A stretch of 64,000 bases of DNA from Acanthosepion esculentum (lineage: Eukaryota > Mollusca > Cephalopoda > Sepiida > Sepiidae), in the NCBI GenBank assembly GCA_964036315.1, contig OZ038479.1, positions 55,227,746-55,291,745 on the forward strand. The letters are read 5' to 3'. Shown here piece after piece: positions 54,905 through 64,000 of the stretch. Within the stretch, counting starts at the first letter, position 1. Each line of letters opens with the position of its first letter. A program made the translations under genes and the position numbers. The notes under the pieces were generated by a model that was given only the letters and a program-made list of their open reading frames with translations, was not told the origin of the DNA and searched no databases.

Positions 54905-55985
54905 GAGTTTGATGAACCATGAAACTGGTTTCTCATCAATAGAGTGCAGGATTCAAGTAGAATAAGTGGCTGGGCAACATAGATTCCTTCAAATGAATGT
55001 GAATGTCATGAATCATTGATTGCAGAATTAGAGTGGAATAAGCAGAGGAGCAACATAGATTTATTCAAATGAATGCAAGTATCATGAATCAATTTGATGA
55101 ACCATGAAAGAGGCTCCTCATCAATACAGCTCATAGCAGAATTAAAGTGGAATAAGCAGAGGAGCAACATAGATTTCTTCAAATGAATGCAAGGATCATG
55201 AATCAATTTGATGAACCATGAAAGAGGCTTCTCCTCAATAGAGCTCATAGCGGAATTAAAGTGGAATAAGCAGAGGAGCAACATAGATTTATTCAAATGA
55301 ATGCAAGTATCATGAATCAATTTGATGAACCATGAAAGAAGCTTCTCATCAATAGAGCTCATAGCAGAATTAAAGTGGAATAAGCAGAGGAGCAACATAG
55401 ATTTCTTCAAATGAATGCAAGTATCATGAATCAATTTGATGAACCATGAAAGAGGCTTCTCATCAATAGAGCTCATAGCAGAATTAAAGTGGAATAAGCA
55501 GAGGAGCAACATAGATTTCTTCAAATGAATGCAAGGATCATGAATCAATTTGATGACCCATGTTATAGGCTTCTCATCAATAGAGCTCATAGCAGAATTA
55601 GAGTGGAACAAGCAGAGGAGCAACATAGATTTCTTCAAATGAATGCAAGTATCATGAATCAATTTGATGAACCATGAAAGAGGCTTCTCATCAATAGAGC
55701 TCATAGCAGAGTTAAAGTGGAATAAGCAGAGGAGCAACATAGATTTCTTCAAATGAATGCAAGGATCATGAATCAATTTGATGAACCCTGAAAGAGGCTT
55801 CTCATCAATAGAGCTCATAGCAGAATTAAAGTGGAATAAGCAGAGGAGCAACATAGATTTCTTCAAATGAATGCAAGTATCATGAATCAATTTGATGAAC
55901 CATGAAAGAGGCTTCTCATCAATAGAGCTCATAGCAGAATTAGAGTGGAACAAGCAGCAGAGCAACATATACTTATTCAAATGAA
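54905..55985 (-). repeat. 114-bp tandem repeat array (~9 units)
   Basis: About nine copies of a 114-base unit lie head to tail; units carry GAGCTCATAGCAGAATTAAA, AGCAGAGGAGCAACATAGAT, GAATGCAA and ATGAACCATGAAAGAGGCTT. The unit length is a multiple of three. The minus strand therefore stays open for 324 codons from 55980 to 55006 as 38-residue repeats (for example SSIDEKPLSWFIKLIHDTC). A leading imperfect unit at 54905-55015 connects it to the end of block C, and a single reversed unit lies at 11690-11770. There is no signal peptide or known domain, and the frame probably reflects the period, not selection. Confidence 0.85.
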
Positions 55986-58164
55986 GGCTAGTATCATTGG
56001 ACTTTCTTGGAATTGTTTCAATTGTAATAGCAGATGTTACAATTCAAATCCATGAAAACATTTACCATCAACCAAGTTGCAATGATTGATCACTACCCAT
56101 TACCAATGACTGAAAATTTATTCAGAGAAACATCCTTCATGTAACTTAACGCATATCAACTGGTGGTTCAGGGAGAACACTCCTACAATTCCATTGATAT
56201 CAAATCTCAGATGGCAATATTTATACTTAATAATTTAGGATGATTTAGTGAGAATGCTTTTAAACTAAACTCCTTTTTCTAACACCATAAACAAAAAACA
56301 ATAATTAAGATAATAAATAAAAAAAATATTCACAAAATATTAGATTCTAATATTATGGAGTAAAAATGTTAAATAAATGAATTGAAATACTTCATACAAT
56401 AAGCGACTGACTGGAAAAGTCCTTTTTAGTAGAATTAGGATTTTAATAATTTATTTCATAAAATAATCTTGAAATCTAATGAAAAAATATCCCAGTAAAT
56501 AATTTTAATTTATAAATATGAATACCACAGTAAACAAGTGTTTTCTACTCCTGGTTGAAGGATAAAAAATATAAGTGAAATTTAAAATAAAGTAATTAAT
56601 TAACCTAGTTAAAGACACTATAGTTTTCAGAATTTTTTTTTTTTTTGATGAATAATTAATTTTTCAATGATTTTTCATTTTCTAAGTTGTTTTTACAATA
56701 CTTTTTAATTACAATAACATAAAGTTTTAATTTTTTAATCTTTTAAATTCTGTATTAATTTAACCCTTTTAAAAATATTAAGTGAAAACTGTATTTAATC
56801 ATAAATTGAAAAGCTTAGTACAAATCGTTAAACAAATATTTTAAAAAGAATTTGGAATTCTTTTTTTATGTGTATAAATGTTCAGATTTTCAAAATATGG
56901 GAAACCATACAGGATATTATTAGAAAATAAGAGGTTTAATTATAGTAAATTTACAGCCAAAAATATTTAAAATTCAATAAAAAATTAGATTACAGGTTAT
57001 ATTTTCTAAATTTTTAAAGAATACTGATTATTTAAAAATTATATATAAAAGAAGCTCATGTTATTTCCATTACTTTTTTAACGTCTAAATGCCCCCCATA
57101 AGACAACATTATTAGTCAACAAGCTGTCATATCCGCCAACAGCTTAAATAAACAACTGTTATCTAGTTAAAAAAAGATGATTTTCTGCAATATTTTAAAC
57201 TTAAAGTAGTTTTTTTCAAATCTGTAAAATTATACTTTCAATCAGCTACTATTCATCAAATAAATTTACAAAAAGTACATTTTATTTTTGGATGATATTT
57301 TAATAATGAGAATTACATTGCAGTGAAAGATGACTAAAAAAGAGCGATAATCAGCTATTTTAACAGCAAAAAAATTTCTGTTAATTTAAATTATTTTTTG
57401 AAGTACAGCAAAGTAATTTCCTTATTAGAAATATTAAATTAAATTTAATGTTTTATCTGGAAATTAATGCTAAAATAAATGCTTCAAGAAAGATTTTTCA
57501 TTTTTTAAAATTAATTTTAAAAAACATTTAGGCATAATGTTTTTTGGGTTTTTTGTGGGGATAACTATATGTTATAATTTTTGTATATAGTTGAATATGT
57601 TGAGTTACTATGAGAATAATATATAGGTTATCTATTTAACATTCTTGTCGTTGTTTAATTACTATGCTAATTGGCATGAACAGTATAAATATTCAGTAAA
57701 AATGATAATACTTGATGAAAAAATAGCCTAAACTTAATAAAAACAAAATTTGATTGTCAATGTCTTTGTTATTATTTGGAATAAAGACCAAAGGATCTTT
57801 TGATAATTAAATTATATTTTTTTATCCTTTTTAGAATGTTTGAAATTTTGGTTATATGTGCCTCCACAGATTTGCAAAGTCTAAGTTTCAAAATGAAAAA
57901 TCTTTCTTGAAGCTTTTGTTATCGTTTTAATTTCAAGCTAATAGTTTCCAATAAGGAAAATAATGTGCTATATTTCAAAACTAATTTAGGAGTTTTCATT
58001 TTAAATGGCTAATATTGTTGATTTTCATACGCTTTTTAGCCATCTTACATCACAATTCAAAAATAATTGTATTCAAGGAAAAAATATTCTTTTTTAAAAC
58101 TATTTTGGCAATATTCATTTTAAATGGCTAAAATTGCTGATTTTCAGGCCCTAGTTATCTCCTG
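55986..58164 (+). repeat. AT1 dispersed repeats; no gene seen
   Basis: The first 250 bases are unmatched within the window. From about 56400 AT1 phrases return (GAAAAGCTTAGTACAAATCG, TTACATTGCAGTGAAAGATG, AAACTTAATAAAAACAAAAT). A degenerate palindrome near 57610-57650 and a CTTAATAA hairpin near 57730-57775 are in the same places as in the copy at 22.7-22.9 kb. Confidence 0.6.
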
Positions 58165-58378
58165 GAGAACTTTCAGAGGGAAATTAACAGGAGATAACTG
58201 ATAACTGACATCCATTAAACATGGCACGTGGAACTAGAACATTCTACCCCAGTGAGTGAAATAAAGGGTTCAGTTCAACATTCCAACTGCCTGAAGAAGG
58301 CCGGAGCATACAACAGCCAAAATGTTGTAATAAATATGACGACAAAGATGAGGACAATAGTTCGAAGATTGTAAATAA
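58165..58378 (+). mobile_element. Single Penelope terminal repeat
   Basis: The copy runs from AATTAACAGGAGATAACTGA through AACAAGCC-like arms to AGATGAGGACAATAGTTCGA and TGTAAATAATGTA. It lacks the tRNA-like part. CTGAAGA is kept (58291-58297), but the GAAA box reads AAAA. It splits an AT1 unit. Confidence 0.75.
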
Positions 58379-59259
58379 TGTATTTTTACCAAGATTTTCT
58401 AAAAAAAACATTTCTGAAAAAATTTGATTCTTTCATCAAAATCCAACAGTTATTTGGTATTCACAAGAATTTCCAGATCAATGTGTTTTTCACCTCAAGA
58501 AAGATGTCAAAATTTTCTATACTAATCTTTGTTACCCTGCTCACTCACAAAAAGAGATTTTTAGTCAAAATTTTGAAGGCTTTAAAAATGATCAAAAAAT
58601 ATAATTTTGTAATAAAAACATCCTTTCATTGTTCCTCTTAATTATCACAGAGATTTTGACAATAAAACTTTGTTTTTTTTTAACTTTGGTGCATTTTTTT
58701 CATCATGGTATGCTAATATTTTAGCAAATCACTGGAAATAGCTAATAAAAAAATTGTTTTTATTGACATAATTTAGCATTTAATTTTAATTTTAAAACAC
58801 TGCGATGCTTTTGTGAAAATATTAACTGTTTGTAGAAAAGGGCAACATTTATATAAATATTATATGAATCACCCTTTATATAGACCCTATATTGTTTACT
58901 ATGATAACAGTTTAACAGAATTCATTCAGAAATCTATCTTTAACATGTGTAAAATACAATGTTAGGATTTTATAAGCAAATGAATTCACTGTGGTAATCA
59001 CATAAAGTTGTTTTCTTTGCAAAATTTGAATTGTAAACTTCTGTATAATTTTTAAATAGTGGAAATTTTGTACATAGTCAATACTTAGTTGATTTGTATC
59101 AAATTTGGAAAGCCAGGTTTTTATTTTTTTATTTTATTTTTTTGTATTTTTTTATTTCCCTAAAAGATTTACTGATGCATATTATAACTATCTGAATGTA
59201 AACAACTTTTTATAATATCACTTTCAAAAACATCTTTGTTTCAAAAGAGTTGATACAGA
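58379..59259 (-). repeat. AT1 dispersed repeat, reversed; no gene seen
   Basis: The order of phrases is the reverse of the 31.3-32.0 kb copy (GTTTGTAGAAAAGGGCAACA; TTTTTCATCATGGTATGCTA). The 87-codon frame at 58378-58641 is AT1 sequence and not a convincing gene. Confidence 0.6.
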
Positions 59260-60255
59260 TTGATTTTTTTCTCTGAATTTTCTTATTGCACAAACATCTT
59301 TTTCATTGTGTTGACATCCAGTACTAATGTTTGATTCATATCAACAAACTAATAATTGCCAGATTGAAATCTCCATCTTGATTTATACAATGTGTGAAAA
59401 AAAAACTTCATTGCTTGATATTTGAAATTGATTCCTCATTCTCTGTTCCTTAAACTAAAACAAAGCTTTACTTTGTCATTATGCTTTAAATTTAATGCTT
59501 TTTAACTTATTTCAAGCTTCTTACCTAAATTAATAGTTTTATTCTTATTTTTATTCACCTTATTTAAATCATAATCACTCTGCTGTTGTCTGCTTGTCTT
59601 TTGTGAAAACTGAGGTTGTTTAAAAGTGGAAAGAAGAATCTCTAAAATCAATCTGTTCGACATTTGAAAATGTTTCAGGAAAATACCACTGTACTTGCAT
59701 ATTGTATTTCATATTCAAAAGGAAATTATTTAAGATAAACCTATTGATTTTTCTATTCATCTTTCTTTGCAGCTGATTTATTATGCAGAGAAATATTTGC
59801 TGTGATCATCATGTAAAAATTTGTCTATCAATATTTTCAAAATCACCGCATTAACTGATAAAGAATAACGTACTTTAAAATTTAATGCTTTTTAACTCAT
59901 TTCATTATTCATGCCCACAGGAATGTTCTTTTTCTTATTTTTATTCAATTTATTTATCTCATAATCGCTCTGCTGTTCCCTGTATGTCTCTTGTGAAAAC
60001 TGAGTTTTTTTCACAAGTGGAAATAAGAATTTCTAAAGAATAATATTTTAGACACTTGTATTTTGTGTTTTACCTCAAGAGGAAATTATTAAGATAAATT
60101 CATTGATTTCTCTATTGATCATTCCTGTCTTCTGCATTATTGTATCTCTGTGTTGGACTAAACTAGTCATAACATCTTGATAAATGTATCTATTAAAATG
60201 TAAACTGATTTCATATATTATTCATTGTCTCTGATAAAATATGTTTTATTACTTT

Positions 60256-60285
60256 TTCTTCACAGATGTTTTGGCTGAACAGAAA
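60256..60285 (+). promoter_or_regulatory. Candidate splice acceptor upstream of copy D
   Basis: TTACTTTTTCTTCACAG (AG at 60264-60265) precedes ATGTTTTGGCTGAACAG as in B and C, although the finger array behind it is broken. Confidence 0.4.
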
Positions 60286-60559
60286 ATCATTACAAAAAAA
60301 CTTATTGGGAAATTTAAATGAAAGAAAACGACTTTCCATTAAGAACAGAGAAATATATGCTGCAATCATCATATGAAAGTTGTATATCAATATTTTCAAA
60401 ATAATCACATTAACTGGAATCATGTACTTTGAAATGTGTGATTTTTCTTTTTTTTTTGTAGATTGTTAGTGTTACATATGAGTAAAAATTATAAAGAAGC
60501 CATGTTTTTGTGATGTTTGCAAACATTTGTCATGATTTAGATTTAGTGTGCCATATTGA

Positions 60560-61530
60560 AAAACAGATATTCTTGTGAATATGGAAAAACGCACTAGAAA
60601 CAAACCATCTTCTTGTGAATTTGGTGCATTTTTAAGGAAGTTCAATTTAAAGTGTCACATGAAAACACACACTGGAGAGAAATAAAATTCTTGTGAAATT
60701 TGTAGTTCTGTCTTTTGAGGAAAGTCAAATTTGGAGTGTCATATGCAAACACACTGGAGATAAATCATTCTTGTGATATTTGTGGATCAGTATTGTCACA
60801 GAAGAATGTTTTGAAGCACCATATGCAAAAACACACCGTGGAAAAACCATATTCCAATGAAGTTTGGGGATCATCATTTTCATACAAGATAAATTTGAAA
60901 CACCACATGCGAAGACATACTGGAAAGAAACCATGTTCTTGCAAAATTTGTGGATTTGGAAATAATGTTTGAAGTGCCATATGTGAAAACACACTGGAGA
61001 GAAACTGTATTTTTTATATGTAAGTGCCATATTTTCATATGTCACTTCAAATATGTCACTACAAATATATTTGAAGTGCCATATGTTTATTCACACTGGA
61101 GAGAAACCATATTCTTATGAAGTTTGTGAATCTTTTATTTTCAGAAAAGTCATATTTGAAACGTCATATGTGAACACACTGTAGAGAGAAAGCATATTTT
61201 TGTGAAGTTTGTGGATCTGCATTTTCATATAGACCATCTTTGACGTTCCATATTCAAAGACATACTGGAGTGGAACCATATTCTTGTGAAATTTGTCAAT
61301 CTGCATTTATAAACATGTCATGTTTGAAGAACCATGTGTAAACATACACTGGAGAGAAACCATATTCTTGTGAAATTTGTGCATCTGCATTTTCTCAAAG
61401 GTCACAACTGAAACACCATATGCAAATACACACTGGAAAGAAACTATGGTCTTGTGAAATTTGTGGATCTGCATTTTCACAGAAGTCACTTTTGGCAAAC
61501 CATATGCAAACACAAATAGGCTAGAAATAT
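60560..61530 (+). pseudogene. C2H2 zinc-finger array, copy D (decayed)
   Basis: About ten finger-like units are visible across frame changes. The longest open part, 60715-60972, contains CDICGSVLSQKNVLKHHMQKH and a second finger in which the first Cys is Asn (YSNEVWGSSFSYKINLKHH) and the second is Trp. Later pieces include CEICASAFSQRSQLKHH and [17 protein letters not shown] at 61370-61520, each behind a stop or shift. In copy B the same span is one open frame. It is an inactivated paralogue with some individually intact fingers near its 3' end. Confidence 0.85.
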
Positions 61531-62194
61531 ATCTATGTGAATTTTATAAGTTTCTCTTTCTAGAAAAATTAAATGTCCTGCATCATAATCAAATCTGTCT
61601 TGACCTTGTGAAATTTGTATTTTCAGCGATGTCAATATTTTTGAGCTACATGCAGTCCTATACAGAAAAAAAGCATATCCCAGTCAAGTGTTGTGATCTG
61701 CATTTCCATATTTGTCATATATGATCTCACATATTCAAACACCGTGGAGTAAGTAGGCATGGTTAAATGCAAAATAAGTGACAGAACTGTCAGACAAACA
61801 TATTTGACAAAGTTTGCAATAAGCAATGACAAGAAAGAAATGAATGGGGAAAAATTATATAAAGTAATCAAACAACATATGTAAGGCAAATTAACAGTAA
61901 TAAGACAAAGAACAGTAATATGGCAAAATGTTCCAAACTAAGAATTTGGGTTGACACACAAAAGCAAGATCGAACAAGCAAACATAGCATTCTGATTTCA
62001 ACAGAAGACAAACTGGGACTGAGTCAGATGAAACTGAGAACCAGCCTATTTTATTGGCTGGGAAATAATCCCAGCATGCATTTGTATGCTTCTGCCTATG
62101 AATTGGGGGAAGGCGTGTGTTTTGCAGTCCTTCCAAATTAGAATTAACACCACGCATAATTGAATATTTCTTCTTGTCTCGATAAAAAATCGTA
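61531..62194. other. Decayed finger tail and unclassified sequence
   Basis: The first 160 bases are the decayed 3' extension shared with copies A and C. The region 61890-62160 is less AT-rich and has overlapping open frames on both strands (73 and 88 codons) in which I recognise no domain. It may be a transposon fragment. Confidence 0.4.
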
Positions 62195-63175
62195 GATGTT
62201 AAAATTGAAGTGTAGTTTGTTGGTCAGTGAGTCAATTTGAAATTTAGGATTATGTTAGGAAATCTATAAACTGCAAAGATTTGAACGGCATGAATTTTTT
62301 TGGCAAATTGATGCGGCAAAGCTCACTGTTAGAAGTTGATAAGTTTCTGTTGCTTGTAGTTGAAGGAGTGAATAAGATGAGTTAAGAGATGTGCAATGTT
62401 CGTAAATGTGCGTACGTGTGTGTCATAGCATTTTCCCTTAAAGCTACATTTTGTATGTGAGAGAAGGCAAAAGAGGAAGAGTTGAAAATGTGTCTTCGTA
62501 TTTACAATGTTGTATTTCAGTTCACATGATAGGCTCGAAACACATAGATTTTTGGCGGTAAATTAGTTTTAACTGTGCAGACATAGGCGAAAGCATGACA
62601 TTGGCATTAATTGACCAATCAGGAGTCAGAGAAATATCAAGGCGCTGTGAAGTTGTTGCTCTTTGACTGTGTTTTCACGTGTCGTTTGAAGAGAATATTC
62701 TGCAGTTGGAGTAAACGATTCTTAACAAGCTGTGTTTATGTTAATTGCCATAATTAACGTTCAGCTTGAAAGTATATGACAAAGATCCATGTATCAAGTT
62801 GAATGTGGAAAACTTGAGTTGTTTGTTCATGATAAAATATTGCTGTGTGAGTGAATGTTCTTTTCAGGCTGAAATTATGTTAAGGAACTTTAACGTAAAG
62901 CCTGGAACTGTGTGATGAGTTCAAAGGATCACTGTCGAGGATGAGTGACATTACATATTTATTGCTAACTTTGGTCACGTGGTAGGCTCAAAGAGTATTG
63001 ACAGATTTTGGGTGGAATTATTTTTTAGTCAGGTCAAGAACTAGGTCAATGTTATTCAGACGTAGTTGATAACACTTAATATAGATATTATATATTTTCC
63101 AGCCAATCAGAATGCGTCTTTGCATAATTTTAACAGGTTTTATGAAAAATATAGGATCTTGATCCTGTAGAAGTA
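62195..63175 (+). mobile_element. Dispersed repeat R, longest copy (LTR-like)
   Basis: The left part aligns with 3085-3590 and the right part with 24615-24760 and 25140-25369, so this copy links the two others into one family of about 1 kb. It ends GGATCTTGATCCTGTAG, compared with GGATTTGAATCCTACA at 25369. It has no open frame with a domain. Solo LTR or another noncoding element are both possible. Confidence 0.55.
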
Positions 63176-64000
63176 AAGATTAAAAGCGGACCTATCCTAT
63201 TTTGTAATCTGGTCTTTCTCTGTATCCCTTTCGGTACATATTGGCTGGATCATGTAAGAAAATCTGAGCCCATCTCGCATTTATTTGTTGTAAGCTTTTT
63301 TATAGCATATTCATGACCTTTCTTTGTCTAAGAAATAGATGACCTTTGTGGAATATGTCACTAAAAATGCTTTTCTGCAAAGTTTTACAATAAAAGAATG
63401 TAATATTTCTTTCAATACAGTTTAAATAAACTTTAAATCAGCTATTTTTTCCTAAATAACGTTTGAGAAAAGTATATTTTATTTTTGCAAGATCTTTTAA
63501 TAAAGAGAATTGTCTGTCTATATGGATGTATTTACAGATTTTACTTTAGTGATTGAACACAGTTCTTACTTGGGGAAATAAAATTTTGCTTCATTACTCT
63601 TGTTTTGCCTAGTTTTGACTTACATATATATTGTTTGCTTAGTATTTATTATTTTCCTTCCTTTCATTATTGTTTTTGTTTTTTAGAACTTTGTCAATTC
63701 CATTTCTGGAGCATTTTGCCAATTACACTTTAACTGTGGTCAATTATTCCACAAATTTAATCTGTTAGCTTGGAATTAAAATTATAATTAAAATTTCAAG
63801 AAAGAATTTTTTTATTTAAAATTTTAAAACTTTGGAAAAAGAGACTGCCTTTTGGTGGAACCTAAAGTAAAGCATACATAACAACGAGCAATGTGTAGAG
63901 GACTGTTAGTTGATATGACCTCTCAATTTTTATTTGACGCAAAATACCACAAAATATGAAACAACATGAATAAATACAAGACAGTTTTATAACAAGAACG
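63176..64000 (+). repeat. Downstream zinc-finger module and window edge
   Basis: The module repeats CTGGTCTTTCTCTGTATCCC, ATATTGGCTGGATCATGTAA and CTTTGTCTAAGAAATAGATG as in block C, then the distal phrase TTTCTGGAGCATTTTGCCAA (compare 12073). From 63838, TGCCTTTTGGTGGAACCTAA is the reverse of the phrase at 4750-4770 and 37660. No gene is seen up to the window end. Confidence 0.6.

Larger units (their letters stand above)
46850..54930 (+). repeat. Duplicated zinc-finger block C (plus orientation)
   Basis: From left to right this block has the upstream conserved region (46850-47700), the intact 12-finger array, a decayed 3' extension with a reversed TATA module (48840-49440), downstream modules (49980-51740 and 53400-53850) and the distal part (53870-54930). 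The Penelope-like element at 51771-53390 interrupts the third downstream module. The order mirrors blocks A and B. Confidence 0.75.
59260..63830 (+). repeat. Duplicated zinc-finger block D (plus orientation)
   Basis: Upstream region (59260-60540), decayed finger array (60560-61530), then a repeat R copy (62195-63175) and a downstream module (63176-63830) follow in the same order as block C. Within the upstream region 59480-59760 is duplicated as 59880-60130 (TTTAATGCTTTTTAACT followed by CTTATTTTTATTCA and CATAATCGCTCTGCTGTT). Confidence 0.72.

Noticed and set aside
55006..55980. 324-codon minus-strand open frame as a secreted or membrane repeat protein
   Set aside because: The frame is fully explained by a 114-bp tandem repeat whose period is a multiple of three. 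There is no domain or signal peptide, and it begins at a non-ATG codon in the last unit.
61891..62157. Retroelement RNase H or transposase fragment
   Set aside because: Neither strand gives a motif series I can defend, so it is left unclassified.

Overview
The window looks like AT-rich, repeat-dominated nuclear DNA from an animal. The combination of intron-poor, KRAB-less C2H2 zinc-finger arrays in multi-copy clusters with Gypsy, Penelope-like, Merlin, mariner-type and tRNA-SINE elements suggests a mollusc, most likely a cephalopod. That assignment rests on the character of the families, not on a database match. No prokaryotic operons, rRNA or canonical tRNA genes are visible.

Only two stretches look like intact protein-coding genes. 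One is a 14-finger C2H2 protein on the minus strand (28989-30200) and the other a 12-finger paralogue on the plus strand (47808-48839). Two more copies, at 16490-17215 (minus) and 60560-61530 (plus), are broken by frameshifts and stops. All four sit in the same several-kilobase duplicated block (A 11.99-18.15 kb, B 27.73-31.33 kb, C 46.85-54.93 kb, D 59.26-63.83 kb). The blocks carry a conserved candidate splice acceptor upstream of the fingers and a tandemly repeated noncoding module downstream. A and B point left and C and D point right, so the cluster is divergent around 31-46 kb, with intact inner copies and decayed outer copies.

Most of the remaining DNA is transposable-element strata that can be dated by nesting. 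5450-11590 is a Gypsy-type LTR retrotransposon with both LTRs, primer site, polypurine tract and 5-bp target duplication; its pol is decayed and carries an inner ~0.9-kb insertion and a tRNA-SINE. 32347-35724 is a Merlin DNA transposon with a broken transposase, itself split by a 1.9-kb solo LTR; a non-autonomous relative lies at 35941-36948. 38758-41600 is a 5'-truncated LINE interrupted by a 1.86-kb noncoding retroposon with an AAACC-type tail. 51771-53390 is a Penelope-like element with RT and GIY-YIG remnants, and its terminal repeats recur at 19.5-20.1 and 58.2 kb. 46736-46815 is an 80-bp mariner MITE. Further solo-LTR-like insertions lie at 20.8, 23.1, 38.2 and 41.9 kb.

The background (about 0-2, 19-27, 31-32, 42-46 and 56-59 kb) is a very AT-rich dispersed repeat family with no recognisable coding content and a recurring CTTAATAA hairpin. 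At 54.9-56.0 kb a 114-bp tandem array keeps a 320-codon frame open on the minus strand. The least explained structures are the tRNA-like and ribozyme-like parts of the Penelope termini, the AAACC-tailed retroposon, and the hairpin-bearing AT-rich family.
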